From Microbulbifer aggregans (lineage in GTDB: Bacteria; Pseudomonadota; Gammaproteobacteria; Pseudomonadales; Cellvibrionaceae): DNA of 64,000 nucleotides. Location of the stretch: positions 124,001 to 188,000 of the forward strand of contig NZ_JAIVKK010000001.1 in NCBI RefSeq assembly GCF_020524005.1, read 5' to 3'. Made by a program: the position numbers and the translations under genes. The notes under the pieces are model-generated. The model was given only the letters and a program-made list of their open reading frames with translations, was not told the origin of the DNA and searched no databases. Shown piece after piece: positions 51,057 to 60,323 of this stretch. Position 1 is the first letter of the stretch; every line of letters begins with the position of its first letter.

Positions 51057-53132
51057 TCAGGGGGCGACCCGGCTGGCCTCAGCCTCGCAGGTTGCACCCT
51101 GATCACTTTCACCGACATGAATCTGTATCAATAATTGTCCGCTACTTACCTGCGAGCCCCTGGTAATACTGATCGCTGTGACTATGCCATCGCAATCGGC
51201 TTTCAGGGTGTGCTCCATCTTCATCGCTTCCATGGTGGCGAGCGGATCTCCTGACAAGACGGGGCTTCCTTCCTGAACGCAAATGCCGGTAATGTATCCA
51301 TCCATAGGCGCTTGGATGCGACCGCTTCCTTTTGCAATTGATTCGGCCGCGGGCGCATAAGTCACATCTTCGAACTCCCACTGGTATCCATCAAGTACCA
51401 ATTTCAATTGGTCATGTCGTAAATACCAGAGAACTTTTCGGTGTACCTGATCGATAGTGACGCGGATGCCATGAGGATAGGGTTGCCCTGGCGGGATTTC
51501 CGGAAACTCGATGGTGACTTCTTTGCCTTCAACGGGGTGTACTAAATATTGACGGGGCGTATGTGCTTGCAGTGTGGCGTGCCAGTACGTTTCATCTTCA
51601 CGGAAATAGTACTGCCGCCCCGCACCTGATTGGTTTGAGTGCCAGTTTGCCCTTGCGGTTCGTTGATCCCTCTGTGACAGAGTATTCGTGAGAGACATAT
51701 GATGCACTAGTGCGCAGCCGAGCGCTCGCACGTGATTGTGGCAGACGGGCGTTCGTGTGGGTTCGGAAAATTGTTGAGTCAGGTAACCCGTATGCGCTTT
51801 TCCTTGGACAAAAGTCATATCCTCTATGATCTGTCTGAGGAAATACTGGTTATTGTGTGGGCCGACCAATTGCAGCGTGTCGAGGGCATTGCCGAGTCGG
51901 CGCCGCGCCTGCTCCCGATTATTGCCCCAGGCCATCAGCTTGCCCAGCATGGGGTCATAAAACGGTGAAATCTCCAGCCCGGTGGCCAGGGCGTGATCGA
52001 AGCGTATCGAAGTGTTTTGTGGCGCTGCAGGTCGGGCCTGATACTCCGTTCCTTCCGGTGCTTGCCAGTGTAAAACTGTACCGCTCTGGGGGAGAAAGTT
52101 TCGCGCGGGGTCTTCGGCATACAGGCGAACTTCTATCGCATGTCCGCTCAGATGCACGTCCTCTTGAGATAGCGGCAGGGGTTCACCCCGGGCCACGGCC
52201 AGCTGCCAGGCAACCAGGTCCGTACCGGTGATCATTTCTGTGATGCCGTGTTCAACCTGCAGCCGCGTATTCATCTCGAGGAAGTAAAAGTTGTCGTTTT
52301 CATCCAGCAGGAATTCCACCGTACCGGCGCCGACGTATTGGCAGGCGCGGGCGAGGGCGGTCGCCGCATTGCCCATTTTTTTGCGCAGACGTGGAGATAC
52401 TGCCGGGGAGGGGGCCTCTTCGACGATTTTCTGATGCCTGCGTTGGATTGAGCAATCCCGCTCACCCAGGTAGATACAATTGCCGTGCTGGTCTGCAAAT
52501 ATCTGGATCTCGATGTGGCGCGCGTTGAGAACGGCCTTTTCCAGAATCAGTTCGTCACTGCCAAAGGCCGAAAGGGCCTCGGCACGCGCGGAATGGTAGT
52601 GGGCTTCAAAATCCATATCCTCGTGAACGGTGCGCATACCACGGCCACCGCCACCCGCGGCCGCTTTCAAGATTACCGGGTACCCAATTTCACTGGCATG
52701 CCGGCGCAGTTCCGAGCATTGTTGGCTGCCTTGATAGCCGGGTATACACGGTACACCTGCGCCAATGGCAAACTCCTTGGCGCGCCGCTTGTTACCCATC
52801 AATTCGATTGCTTCGGCGCACGGACCAATAAAAGACAAGCCCGCTTCGATGCAGGCACGGGCAAAGGCCGGGTTTTCGGAGACAAACCCGTAGCCGGGGT
52901 GGACGCAATCGGCACCTCCGGCTTTCGCCGCCTGGATAAGTTTGCTGATGTCCAGATAGGATTCCTGCGGGGTGTTGCCACCAATCGGAATGGCGATATC
53001 CGCCGCTGCAGCATGGGGGGCGTTCTGGTCCGCATCGCTGAAGATCGCGACCGTTTGATAGCCCTCCAGTTTTGCGGTTCGGAGGATGCGCAGGGCAATT
53101 TCCCCACGGTTGGCGATGAGCAGCGTAGGCAT
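51057..53132 (-). CDS. Acyl-CoA carboxylase biotin-carboxylase/BCCP (alpha) subunit
   Basis: A 691-residue protein. The biotin carboxylase domain (about 1-450) has LIANRGEIALRILRTA, KAAAGGGGRGMR and the EMNTRLQVEH motif. A linker follows, and a C-terminal biotinyl domain (about 600-675) carries TMEAMKMEHTL with the target Lys. It carries out the ATP-dependent carboxylation of biotin for the beta subunit encoded upstream. Third gene of the minus-strand operon (beta, acyl-CoA dehydrogenase, alpha). The substrate class is methylcrotonyl/geranyl-CoA-like; it cannot be fixed from sequence. Confidence 0.9.
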   Translation of the reverse strand: MPTLLIANRGEIALRILRTAKLEGYQTVAIFSDADQNAPHAAAADIAIPIGGNTPQESYLDISKLIQAAKAGGADCVHPGYGFVSENPAFARACIEAGLSFIGPCAEAIELMGNKRRAKEFAIGAGVPCIPGYQGSQQCSELRRHASEIGYPVILKAAAGGGGRGMRTVHEDMDFEAHYHSARAEALSAFGSDELILEKAVLNARHIEIQIFADQHGNCIYLGERDCSIQRRHQKIVEEAPSPAVSPRLRKKMGNAATALARACQYVGAGTVEFLLDENDNFYFLEMNTRLQVEHGITEMITGTDLVAWQLAVARGEPLPLSQEDVHLSGHAIEVRLYAEDPARNFLPQSGTVLHWQAPEGTEYQARPAAPQNTSIRFDHALATGLEISPFYDPMLGKLMAWGNNREQARRRLGNALDTLQLVGPHNNQYFLRQIIEDMTFVQGKAHTGYLTQQFSEPTRTPVCHNHVRALGCALVHHMSLTNTLSQRDQRTARANWHSNQSGAGRQYYFREDETYWHATLQAHTPRQYLVHPVEGKEVTIEFPEIPPGQPYPHGIRVTIDQVHRKVLWYLRHDQLKLVLDGYQWEFEDVTYAPAAESIAKGSGRIQAPMDGYITGICVQEGSPVLSGDPLATMEAMKMEHTLKADCDGIVTAISITRGSQVSSGQLLIQIHVGESDQGATCEAEASRVAP

Positions 53133-53159
53133 GTCTGGCTTCCCTGATAAAACTTGCAG

Positions 53160-54320
53160 TCAAGATTTTTTACGAGAGGGCAGAATGCCCATCAATTTAC
53201 AGATGATGCCGAGCATGACCTCGTCGGCGCCGCCACCGATGGCGGTGAGGCGCAGATCCCGGTATGCGCGGTTGATCTGGGTTTCCTCCATGTAGCCCAT
53301 ACCTCCCCAAAACTGCAGACACTGGTCCGGGATACTGCGGGTTAGCCGGCCGGACTTGAGTTTAGCCATGGAGGCCAGTGTGGTGACATCTTCACCGCGG
53401 CAATAAGCCGCGACGGCGCGATAGGTTAATGCCCGCAGACACTCCACCTCTGTCTGCATTTCGGCCAGGGCAAAATGAATGCTCTGGTTGTTGAGCAACG
53501 GTGCACCGAATGCCTGGCGGTCACGCACATAGTCGATTGTGGAAGTTACGCAGTTTTCCAGCCCCATCATTGTGAGGGCTGCACCAGCGAGACGTTCTTC
53601 CTGGAACTGCAGCATTTGCAGTAGGAAACCGGCGCCTTCGTCTCCGATCCGGTAGCGTTTGGGAATGCGCACCTGATCAAAAAATACCGGCGCGGTTTCC
53701 GAGGCGCGCATGCCCATTTTTTGTAATTTGTTGCCCACCCGAACGCCGGGCAATTTCGCAGGGATAACGACCAGTGATTTATTGCTGTGGGCTTTGTCGC
53801 CCCCGGTGTTGACCAGCGTGCAAAAAAAATCTGCCTGGGTGGCGTTCGTGATCCACATCTTGCTGCCGCTTACCAGGTAGTCGTCCCCGTCGCTGGTGGC
53901 CGTTGTCGCGATAGCGGAAACATCGGAGCCGGCACCGGGCTCTGAAACTGCAATGGAGGCGACGGCATCGCCCCGGATCGCGGCGGTGAGAAATTCCTCC
54001 TGCAGTTCCCGGTGGGCAAAATGTGCGAGTGCTGGTGTAGCCATTGCGGTTTGTACGGAAATGGACAGGGGGATGCCGCCACAATGTGTCGCGCCCAGCG
54101 CTTCGAGAAATACGGTTTCGTAGCTGAAGTCCAGTCCCATACCGCCCAGTGGTTCTGGCTTGCTGATGCCCAGCAGCCCGAGGTTACCCAACTGCTTGAA
54201 TATGGCTTTTATTGGAAAGCCCCCGGCGGCCTCCCATTCGTCAACATGAGGGTTGAGTTCCTGCTCGACAAAGTTGCGAACGGTACGCTGAAGTTCCTGA
54301 TGCTGCTGGGTCATGATCAT
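53160..54320 (-). CDS. Acyl-CoA dehydrogenase, isovaleryl/citronellyl type
   Basis: A 386-residue FAD enzyme with SIAVSEPGAGSDVSAIATTA, GSKMWITNATQADFF and LQFWGGMGYMEETQINRAYRDLR. The canonical short-chain Glu of the YEGT motif is missing (IGGGADEVM instead); the base is probably the Glu in QFQEERLAG (residues 241-244), as in isovaleryl-CoA and related branched-chain dehydrogenases. It would produce the 2-enoyl-CoA that the carboxylase then extends. Second gene of the operon, with gaps of 33 and 27 bases to its neighbours. Confidence 0.87.
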   Translation of the reverse strand: MIMTQQHQELQRTVRNFVEQELNPHVDEWEAAGGFPIKAIFKQLGNLGLLGISKPEPLGGMGLDFSYETVFLEALGATHCGGIPLSISVQTAMATPALAHFAHRELQEEFLTAAIRGDAVASIAVSEPGAGSDVSAIATTATSDGDDYLVSGSKMWITNATQADFFCTLVNTGGDKAHSNKSLVVIPAKLPGVRVGNKLQKMGMRASETAPVFFDQVRIPKRYRIGDEGAGFLLQMLQFQEERLAGAALTMMGLENCVTSTIDYVRDRQAFGAPLLNNQSIHFALAEMQTEVECLRALTYRAVAAYCRGEDVTTLASMAKLKSGRLTRSIPDQCLQFWGGMGYMEETQINRAYRDLRLTAIGGGADEVMLGIICKLMGILPSRKKS

Positions 54321-54353
54321 GGCAGTAATCCCGGAGCGTTATTGTTTTCGAGT

Positions 54354-55973
54354 TTAGAATCTCGCTACACCAAAAGAATTCCGGCGGAGGGGAAGATGCT
54401 CGGCATCCCGGCAAATATCGAGTAGCAATCCCAGTAGCGGCCGGGTATCCCGAGGGTCGATGATGCCGTCATCCCACAGGCGCGCAGTGCACGAGAGCGC
54501 GTCTGAGCCGGCCTCCATAAATTGCGAAGTATCCCGTTCGATCTGGTCCAGTGCGGTTTCGTCCACCGCTCCTGCCCGTTGCATTTTTTGTTCGGTAACG
54601 ATGCGCATAACCTTGCCAGCCTGAGGTGCCCCCATGACTGCGGTACGCGCATTTGGCCACGCGAAAATAAACCGCGGATCAAATCCGCGGCCGCACATGG
54701 CGTAGTTGCCGGCGCCGTAGGACCCGCCCACGACAACGCTGAGTTTTGGTACCTGGGCATTGGCGACGGCCTGAATCATTTTGGCACCGTGCTTGATAAT
54801 GCCGTTCTGCTCCACTTCAGTGCCAACCATAAAACCCGTGGTATTGTGCAGGAACAGTAGCGGTGTTCCGCTCTGCTCGCACAACTGAATAAACTGCGCT
54901 GCCTTATTGGCCCCCTGGGGTGTGATTGGACCATTGTTGCCAATAACCCCCAGCAAGTGGCCCTGGATACGGATATGACCACAGTAGGTTTGCGTGTCGA
55001 ATGTCGGCTTGAACGGCAGCGCGGCGGAGTCGTCGGCTATGCGCGCCAGGATTTCGTCAACGAGATAGGGTTTGCGGCTGTCTGCCGGCACGACACCCAG
55101 CAGCTCTTCAGCGGAATACCTCGGCTCCAGCCAGGCTGAGGGCAGGCCAGTTGACGAGTCGGGCGGTGTGGGGCGGGGCAAAGTTGCAACGATTTCCCGT
55201 GCCAGACGGATGCCATCGCGGTCATTTTCTGCAATATAGTCCCCGGTGCCGACCTTGCTGCAATGCATGTCTGCGCCACCGAGCTCTTCTTCGCTGGCAA
55301 TCTCCCCGGTAGCGGCTTTAAGTAGCGGTGGGCCGGCGAGGTACATGCCCGACTGTCTGCGCACCATGATCACATAGTCCGACAACCCCGGCTGATAGGC
55401 GCCTCCTGCCGTTGCGCTGCCGTGCACCACGGTGACCTGGGGAATGCCGGCGGCAGACAGTCGCGCCTGGTTGGCAAAACCGCGGCCGCCGGGGGCGAAG
55501 GTTTCGTTGGCATACATCAGGTTGGCGCCACCACTTTGTGCAAGGGTGACCATGGGGAGCCCGTTTTCCAACGCGATTTGCTGCATGCGCAGCGCTTTGT
55601 CCATCCCTGCCGGAGAAATTGTGCCGCCTTTTACTGCGTAGTTATCCACGCGGACAAGGCATCGCACACCGCTGACCGTTCCTATACCACAGATCGCACC
55701 GCCGCCAGCTCCGCTACCATCCCGGTCATCGTAACGCTTGTAGCCGGCGAGGCCACAGAGCTCAAGGAAAGGCGCCCCCGGATCGAGCAAGTGATTGAGA
55801 CGTTCGCGGGGGAGGAGTAGCTGGCGCTGGTGATAGCGCTCCGCTTTTTCGTTCTCTGCATCGACGATCCGCTGCTCGGCCTGCCGGAACGCAGACAATG
55901 CCTGATGCATGGCCTCGCAGTTGAGCGTGTAGTCTTCACTTTGGGGGTTGAGGGCAGAGCGAATGGGTTGCAC
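54354..55973 (-). CDS. Acyl-CoA carboxylase carboxyltransferase (beta) subunit
   Basis: A 539-residue carboxyltransferase of the MccB/AtuC/AccD1 group. Motifs: ERLNHLLDPGAPFLELCGLAGYKRYDD, YAVKGGTISPAGMDKALR, VVHGSATAGGAYQPGLSDYVIMVRRQ, GPPLLKAATGEIASEEELGGADMHC and GSYGAGNYAMCGRGFDPRF. It transfers the carboxyl from biotin to an enoyl-CoA. First gene of the operon and divergent from TetR. It is distinct from the usual leucine-pathway MccB, judging by the missing liu partners. Confidence 0.9.
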   Translation of the reverse strand: MQPIRSALNPQSEDYTLNCEAMHQALSAFRQAEQRIVDAENEKAERYHQRQLLLPRERLNHLLDPGAPFLELCGLAGYKRYDDRDGSGAGGGAICGIGTVSGVRCLVRVDNYAVKGGTISPAGMDKALRMQQIALENGLPMVTLAQSGGANLMYANETFAPGGRGFANQARLSAAGIPQVTVVHGSATAGGAYQPGLSDYVIMVRRQSGMYLAGPPLLKAATGEIASEEELGGADMHCSKVGTGDYIAENDRDGIRLAREIVATLPRPTPPDSSTGLPSAWLEPRYSAEELLGVVPADSRKPYLVDEILARIADDSAALPFKPTFDTQTYCGHIRIQGHLLGVIGNNGPITPQGANKAAQFIQLCEQSGTPLLFLHNTTGFMVGTEVEQNGIIKHGAKMIQAVANAQVPKLSVVVGGSYGAGNYAMCGRGFDPRFIFAWPNARTAVMGAPQAGKVMRIVTEQKMQRAGAVDETALDQIERDTSQFMEAGSDALSCTARLWDDGIIDPRDTRPLLGLLLDICRDAEHLPLRRNSFGVARF

Positions 55974-56133
55974 GGAACGTTGCCTCTGTATTTGTGCTGG
56001 CCACGCGCCGGATCAAAGTGCGCGCTGATTGCCAGTAAACAATGAAACAAGCCGATATACCGCGCGGCTATCGATGAAAGGGTAGGGGAATACTTGTACC
56101 GTCCCGTGTTTACCCCGACAATGTCCCTAAGCT

Positions 56134-56151
56134 ACCAAGCAAGCGCTTGGT
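56134..56151. promoter_or_regulatory. TetR-type operator between the carboxylase operon and the TetR gene
   Basis: ACCAAGC (56134-56140), AAGC, GCTTGGT (56145-56151): the same 7-4-7 arms as at 48375-48392. It sits 161 bases before the carboxyltransferase start and just before the likely TetR start. Confidence 0.7.
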
Positions 56152-56162
56152 TATCAACGGGT

Positions 56163-56918
56163 GTGACGCGGGCAATACCGCGCGTCAGCGACAAGACCGT
56201 AGGTGTGAATACTTTGACTGGAACCGAAACGCCGCGTGACAAGGGGGCCCGTAAAGGTAGAGAGCGTGGGCGCAGTACCTTGGCGAAAGGTAACGGGAGC
56301 CAATTGTTCCAATCCCTGGTGGCGGCGGGTGACATCAGCGATCCGGTCAGTCCCCGGGGGCGCCTGATCATTGCGGCCGCCCGCCTGTTCCAGCAGCGTG
56401 GGTTTGCGCGCGCCACTGTGCGCGATATCGCCGCTGAGGTCGGCATTCTGTCCGGAAGTATTTTTCATCATGTCAAAAGCAAGGAAGACCTGCTCTGCGA
56501 GGTGATGTTGGAGGTCACCCGGTTTGCGCGCTCACGTATGGCGGCATCAGTTGCGGGGCAGCACGAGGCAAGGGGACGCTTGTTGGCCTGTATCCGATGT
56601 GAGCTGGAAGCGATACACGGACTTGCGGTGCCTGGCTTCCCGATTCTGGTGAGTGAGTGGCGCAGTCTTTCCGCTGCGAACCAGAAAAAGGTTCTGGTGG
56701 AGCGGGAGCAATACGAGGCGATATGGCTGCAGGTATTGGCAGAGCGCCCTGCACATCTGGGCATCGCCGACCCCCATTTAGCCCGTAAACTGCTGCTTGG
56801 CGCACTTTCATATACCCATAGCTGGTTCAAACCTCGTGGTCGTGGCCTGACCCTCGAAGAGCTTGCCGGGGAGGTTTTGGTGACTGTATGGCCACCAATC
56901 CCAATGCCGAATAAATGA
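56163..56918 (+). CDS. TetR family transcriptional regulator
   Basis: A TetR protein with helix-turn-helix at SPRGRLIIAAARLFQQRGFARATVRDIAAEVGILSGSIFHHVKSKEDLL and a C-terminal ligand domain with WSERPAHLGIADPHLARKLLLGALSYTHSWF-like helices. The open frame begins at a TTG at 56094, but the operator lies inside that part, so a start after it (GTG 56163 or 56205) is more likely. The N-terminal 50 residues before the HTH are basic and unusual for the family. Divergent from the carboxylase operon; it is the probable repressor of that operon and of the BKACE gene. Confidence 0.83.
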   Translation: MTRAIPRVSDKTVGVNTLTGTETPRDKGARKGRERGRSTLAKGNGSQLFQSLVAAGDISDPVSPRGRLIIAAARLFQQRGFARATVRDIAAEVGILSGSIFHHVKSKEDLLCEVMLEVTRFARSRMAASVAGQHEARGRLLACIRCELEAIHGLAVPGFPILVSEWRSLSAANQKKVLVEREQYEAIWLQVLAERPAHLGIADPHLARKLLLGALSYTHSWFKPRGRGLTLEELAGEVLVTVWPPIPMPNK

Positions 56919-57107
56919 GATGGCGTTCATTTTCTTGCTGTGAACCCCGTTGGTAATCCCACACAGCGTTAGTATTCCCCAGATTCCCTGAGAACCAGTG
57001 CGCAATCATGTGCTGCTGAATCTTTTACTCTCTGACCAAAACAAACAGCGTGATTACGCTGTGTTCAGTTATTGGGGTTTTATTGGGGAGGCTCCTGGGA
57101 GCAATAC

Positions 57108-59753
57108 ATGTCGGGCCAGCAAAAATTTCAAATCGTCTCTTCGGGCAAGGTACTGCGGGCCAAAAAACCGAATGAAGTACTGGCAGAGATGGTCAGTGCG
57201 TTTTCCATTTCTCCGCAACAGGCGCGTCAGCTTTTTCTGAAGGGCTGGGTTATTAAGGACCAGTTATCGCCGGGGCAGGTAGTGCAGTACCGTACCCAGC
57301 TACAGCAAATAGGCCTGAAAATCGAGGTGCACCCGGCGGGTACATTTGACAACCGCGCGCTGCTGGCACGTATGCAATTTGCCAAGCAGCGGCAGGCGCG
57401 CAAGGCTGCGGGTAACGGCGTTGCGGATGGGCGTCCCGCGAAGGATGCGCCACACCAGTCGCAGAATGCTGCCAAGGCGGTTACCCCACCTTCCTCTGGC
57501 TCAGTTGCGGTCGCTGAACCTCCTAAGCCGGCGGCTACCATTGCCGCTCCGGTTCGGCGCACTGGTTCGGCTGCCGCAAAATCAACAAGCGCAAATGCAG
57601 CTCGTGAAGGTGATGCTCCCGGTCAGCAGTCAGCGCGCAAGCAATTAGCGGCCCTTTTTCGAGAAGATCAGGAAGCACTTGGCGGTATTGAACAAAACCT
57701 GGCTGCGTCGCGCGTGCGTTTGTTGCCCGGTATTCTCGCGGCATCGGTCGTACCGCTGCTCTTCACAGTGATGACACTACTTGTGGTTTATCAGGCGGGT
57801 GTCGCGTTGTGGAATATTCCCTCCGCGATACTCGACGGCTCTTTTGGCGTGGGTACGATAGTGGGGAGCGGCCTGTCTCTCCTGTTGCTGATATTTTTTG
57901 CTGTCCTGTTCCTGCTGCCGTACTACCGCGGTTATCGTTTACCGGAAAGTACGGCGATCACTTTGTCCAAAGCCGAGGCGCCGGGTCTTTACCTGCTACT
58001 TGATGTTTTGGGTACGAAAACCGGCCTGCCGGTTCCCAGCGAAATTCGGTTGACCCCAGGCGCGGAGGTCGAAGTTTCAGCGAAGGGGTTGCGGCCGTTG
58101 CTGCGAGGGGAGCTCACCCTGTCGCTAGGGTTGTCAGCAGTAACCACGCTGAATGGTGGCGACACACTGGCACTGATTGGTCGGGCTCTGGGCTATTACC
58201 AGGGGCGCCTTGGCTGTCTGGCAACCTGGCTACTGGTGGCCCCGGCACGCCGTCTGCAGGCGATGCAGGACGCACTGGAGAATGAAAAAACCGTACTATC
58301 GGCTGATGATGGCCAACTGCCCGCAATTGCGCGTTTGCCGCATCGTCTTCTTGCGGCATCCGGTCTGGCACTGGTACCTGTAGTGGATCGTTTGCAGTCA
58401 CTGCATCGCAGCGCCAGCCAATCGGTGGGGCGAACGCTGGCGGGGCGTGTGGATACCACTGCCGCCTGCTTTCTCGGTAGCGAGGGTTTCTCTGAATTTG
58501 TGGCGCATTGGCATCAGCTGAACCATGCCGACCTGGTTACCGGCGAAATCAACCGGGAAGCACAGCTGGTGGGTAAGCGTTTGTCCGATTACCCAGCGGC
58601 GGTGCGCTGGCTTTACGGCAATCTCGATGAAGAGACCCGGAGTAGCCTGGAGCTCGCCATGGAGGATGATACTGACTTGTGGAGCCTCAGCGAGCCAATC
58701 GGCACCGCGCGGCTGTACGAGGTAGAAGACAGGGAGTTCGCCTCGGTACTGGCGCGTACGGATTTCAGCCTGGTCAAACTGTTTGCCGATATTCGCGAGT
58801 TGAGCAGCCGTGTCAGCCGCATCGGTGTCGATGAACATTGCCGCGCGGTTGAGAACAGGTCGCTGATGGCCGCAAGCAAAGAGGCCGAACAGGCGCAAAA
58901 AGTTCTGGCGGAATACTTCAATCGCATCGTACCCCGGGACCTATTACCCCTGGAGTTGCCATCGAATGAAGATCTCCAGCGCCTGGATTTGCAGCGGTCT
59001 GTGGACTGGCTGCGCAGCAGGCTGATTGAGTTGCAGGATCTCGAACAGCGCTACAACACCTTGCAGCTTCACGGGGCAAGGATTCAGCTGGGCGCCGGGC
59101 TGATACGCGGCAATGCGAAAGTGCAACCCGCCGACTACCAGCTGAGTGGCGCAACGCCGGCATCGGCAGATGAATCGCTCAAGGACAATCAAGAACGTAT
59201 CAAGGATTGCCAGCAGCAGCGTGGGCAGATACTGGCCATGTTTTATCAGCGAATCCATAAGGCTATAGAAAGTATGGATACGGGACCGCGTAATCAATGT
59301 CAGGCCGCATTGAGACGGTTGCAGGCATTCGAGCAATTACGCGCGCCCCTCGCTAATGTGGAGCGCTACGGGGATCTGGCGAGTATTCTGGTTGAACGCA
59401 TGCCGGCAGAAAAAATTCCGCAGCCCTTATTGCAGAAATATGTAACTGTTGCCCTGCAGCAGTGCGAAAAACTTGCCGCAGCCGTGGAGCGGCAGTCAGA
59501 AGTCCTGGGTGGCGATCTGTCCGCACGGTTGGCCGGTTTTGAAGGTGGCCGTGCCGTACTGGCGGGTGAGGGCGACGGCAAGTCTGCCCGCGACTCACTG
59601 AGTCAGGTGCAAGCCCTGGAGTTGCATTGCAAGAGCTTCGCCGCCCAGGTAAGCGACGCTTACCAGCAAAACCTGGCAGCTCTGCTACAGGAGTGTCTGG
59701 CAGAAGAGGGGCGCAGGAAGGTACGTCCCCTCCGGTTGGTCGGTGCGCTGTAA
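57108..59753 (+). CDS. Large membrane protein with degenerate M48-peptidase-like domain
   Basis: An 881-residue protein. Residues 1-80 form a small alpha/beta domain (QKFQIVSSGKVLRAKKPNEV), then a Pro/Ala-rich linker (about 100-170), two or three TM helices (about 205-230, 250-272), and a domain with LPESTAITLSKAEAPGLYLLLDVLGTKTGLPVPSEIRLTPGAEVEVSAKG followed by LSLGLSAVTTLNGGDTLALIGRALGYYQGRLG. This resembles the M48 metallopeptidase front, but the HExxH position reads RALGY (359-363). The C-terminal 500 residues are helical with coiled-coil character. I infer a non-catalytic membrane scaffold. The ATG at 57108 has GGGAG upstream. Confidence 0.65.
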   Translation: MSGQQKFQIVSSGKVLRAKKPNEVLAEMVSAFSISPQQARQLFLKGWVIKDQLSPGQVVQYRTQLQQIGLKIEVHPAGTFDNRALLARMQFAKQRQARKAAGNGVADGRPAKDAPHQSQNAAKAVTPPSSGSVAVAEPPKPAATIAAPVRRTGSAAAKSTSANAAREGDAPGQQSARKQLAALFREDQEALGGIEQNLAASRVRLLPGILAASVVPLLFTVMTLLVVYQAGVALWNIPSAILDGSFGVGTIVGSGLSLLLLIFFAVLFLLPYYRGYRLPESTAITLSKAEAPGLYLLLDVLGTKTGLPVPSEIRLTPGAEVEVSAKGLRPLLRGELTLSLGLSAVTTLNGGDTLALIGRALGYYQGRLGCLATWLLVAPARRLQAMQDALENEKTVLSADDGQLPAIARLPHRLLAASGLALVPVVDRLQSLHRSASQSVGRTLAGRVDTTAACFLGSEGFSEFVAHWHQLNHADLVTGEINREAQLVGKRLSDYPAAVRWLYGNLDEETRSSLELAMEDDTDLWSLSEPIGTARLYEVEDREFASVLARTDFSLVKLFADIRELSSRVSRIGVDEHCRAVENRSLMAASKEAEQAQKVLAEYFNRIVPRDLLPLELPSNEDLQRLDLQRSVDWLRSRLIELQDLEQRYNTLQLHGARIQLGAGLIRGNAKVQPADYQLSGATPASADESLKDNQERIKDCQQQRGQILAMFYQRIHKAIESMDTGPRNQCQAALRRLQAFEQLRAPLANVERYGDLASILVERMPAEKIPQPLLQKYVTVALQQCEKLAAAVERQSEVLGGDLSARLAGFEGGRAVLAGEGDGKSARDSLSQVQALELHCKSFAAQVSDAYQQNLAALLQECLAEEGRRKVRPLRLVGAL

Positions 59754-59786
59754 CCGCCCTTCGGCTCGGGGAAGGGCAGCTGTGGA

Positions 59787-60110
59787 TCAGCCGCCGGCCA
59801 GTTTTACTTTGAAGTTTTTGGCTTCCAGCGCGGCTTTGATCTCGTCGCGCTTGTCGCCCTGGATTTCGATCACCCCGTCTTTCAGGGTGCCGCCACAACC
59901 GCAGCGCTTTTTCAGCTCGGCGAGGATCAGCTTCAACTCGCCGTCGGTGCCCTCCAGTCCTCGCACACAGGTCACTCCCTTGCCCTTGCGGCCTTTGGTT
60001 TCCCGTTGAATCCGCACAATACCATCTCCACTGTGGCGGGTTTCCGCTTTGGGTTCATCCTTGATCCGCCCGCGGTCGGTGGAGTAAACGAGGCGGTTTT
60101 TATCGCTCAT
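59787..60110 (-). CDS. yciH: SUI1/YciH family translation initiation factor-like protein
   Basis: A 107-residue protein starting MSDKNRLVYSTDRGRIK, with the SUI1 core GDGIVRIQRETKGRKGKGVTCVRGLEG and LKKRCGCGGTLKDGVIEIQGDKRDEIKAALE. YciH resembles eukaryotic eIF1 and affects start-codon discrimination. The ATG at 60110 matches the family; the frame extends to 60152. It is a single gene. Confidence 0.92.
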   Translation of the reverse strand: MSDKNRLVYSTDRGRIKDEPKAETRHSGDGIVRIQRETKGRKGKGVTCVRGLEGTDGELKLILAELKKRCGCGGTLKDGVIEIQGDKRDEIKAALEAKNFKVKLAGG

Positions 60111-60323
60111 AGAAGAGTCCTGAATTTCGGTTGTGAAAATGGCGGGGCGCAAGGATAGCGGAATCTAGCCTGGCTGTTAATGAAGAGCGCGCTCAAGTCG
60201 GGGATCAAGGCGGCGCCTTCGGCTAGAATGTCACCATTTGCTCCACGTTGGTTTATGATTCCGCCTCCGCGCCTTACGCCTCATGTACACGGGGTGTGTG
60301 TAACAGAATCAGGGAAAGACTGA

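Noticed and set aside
56094-56162. TTG start at 56094 for the TetR gene
   Set aside because: It would place the operator palindrome inside the coding sequence and give an N-terminus far longer than the family norm, although a GGGGA precedes it.
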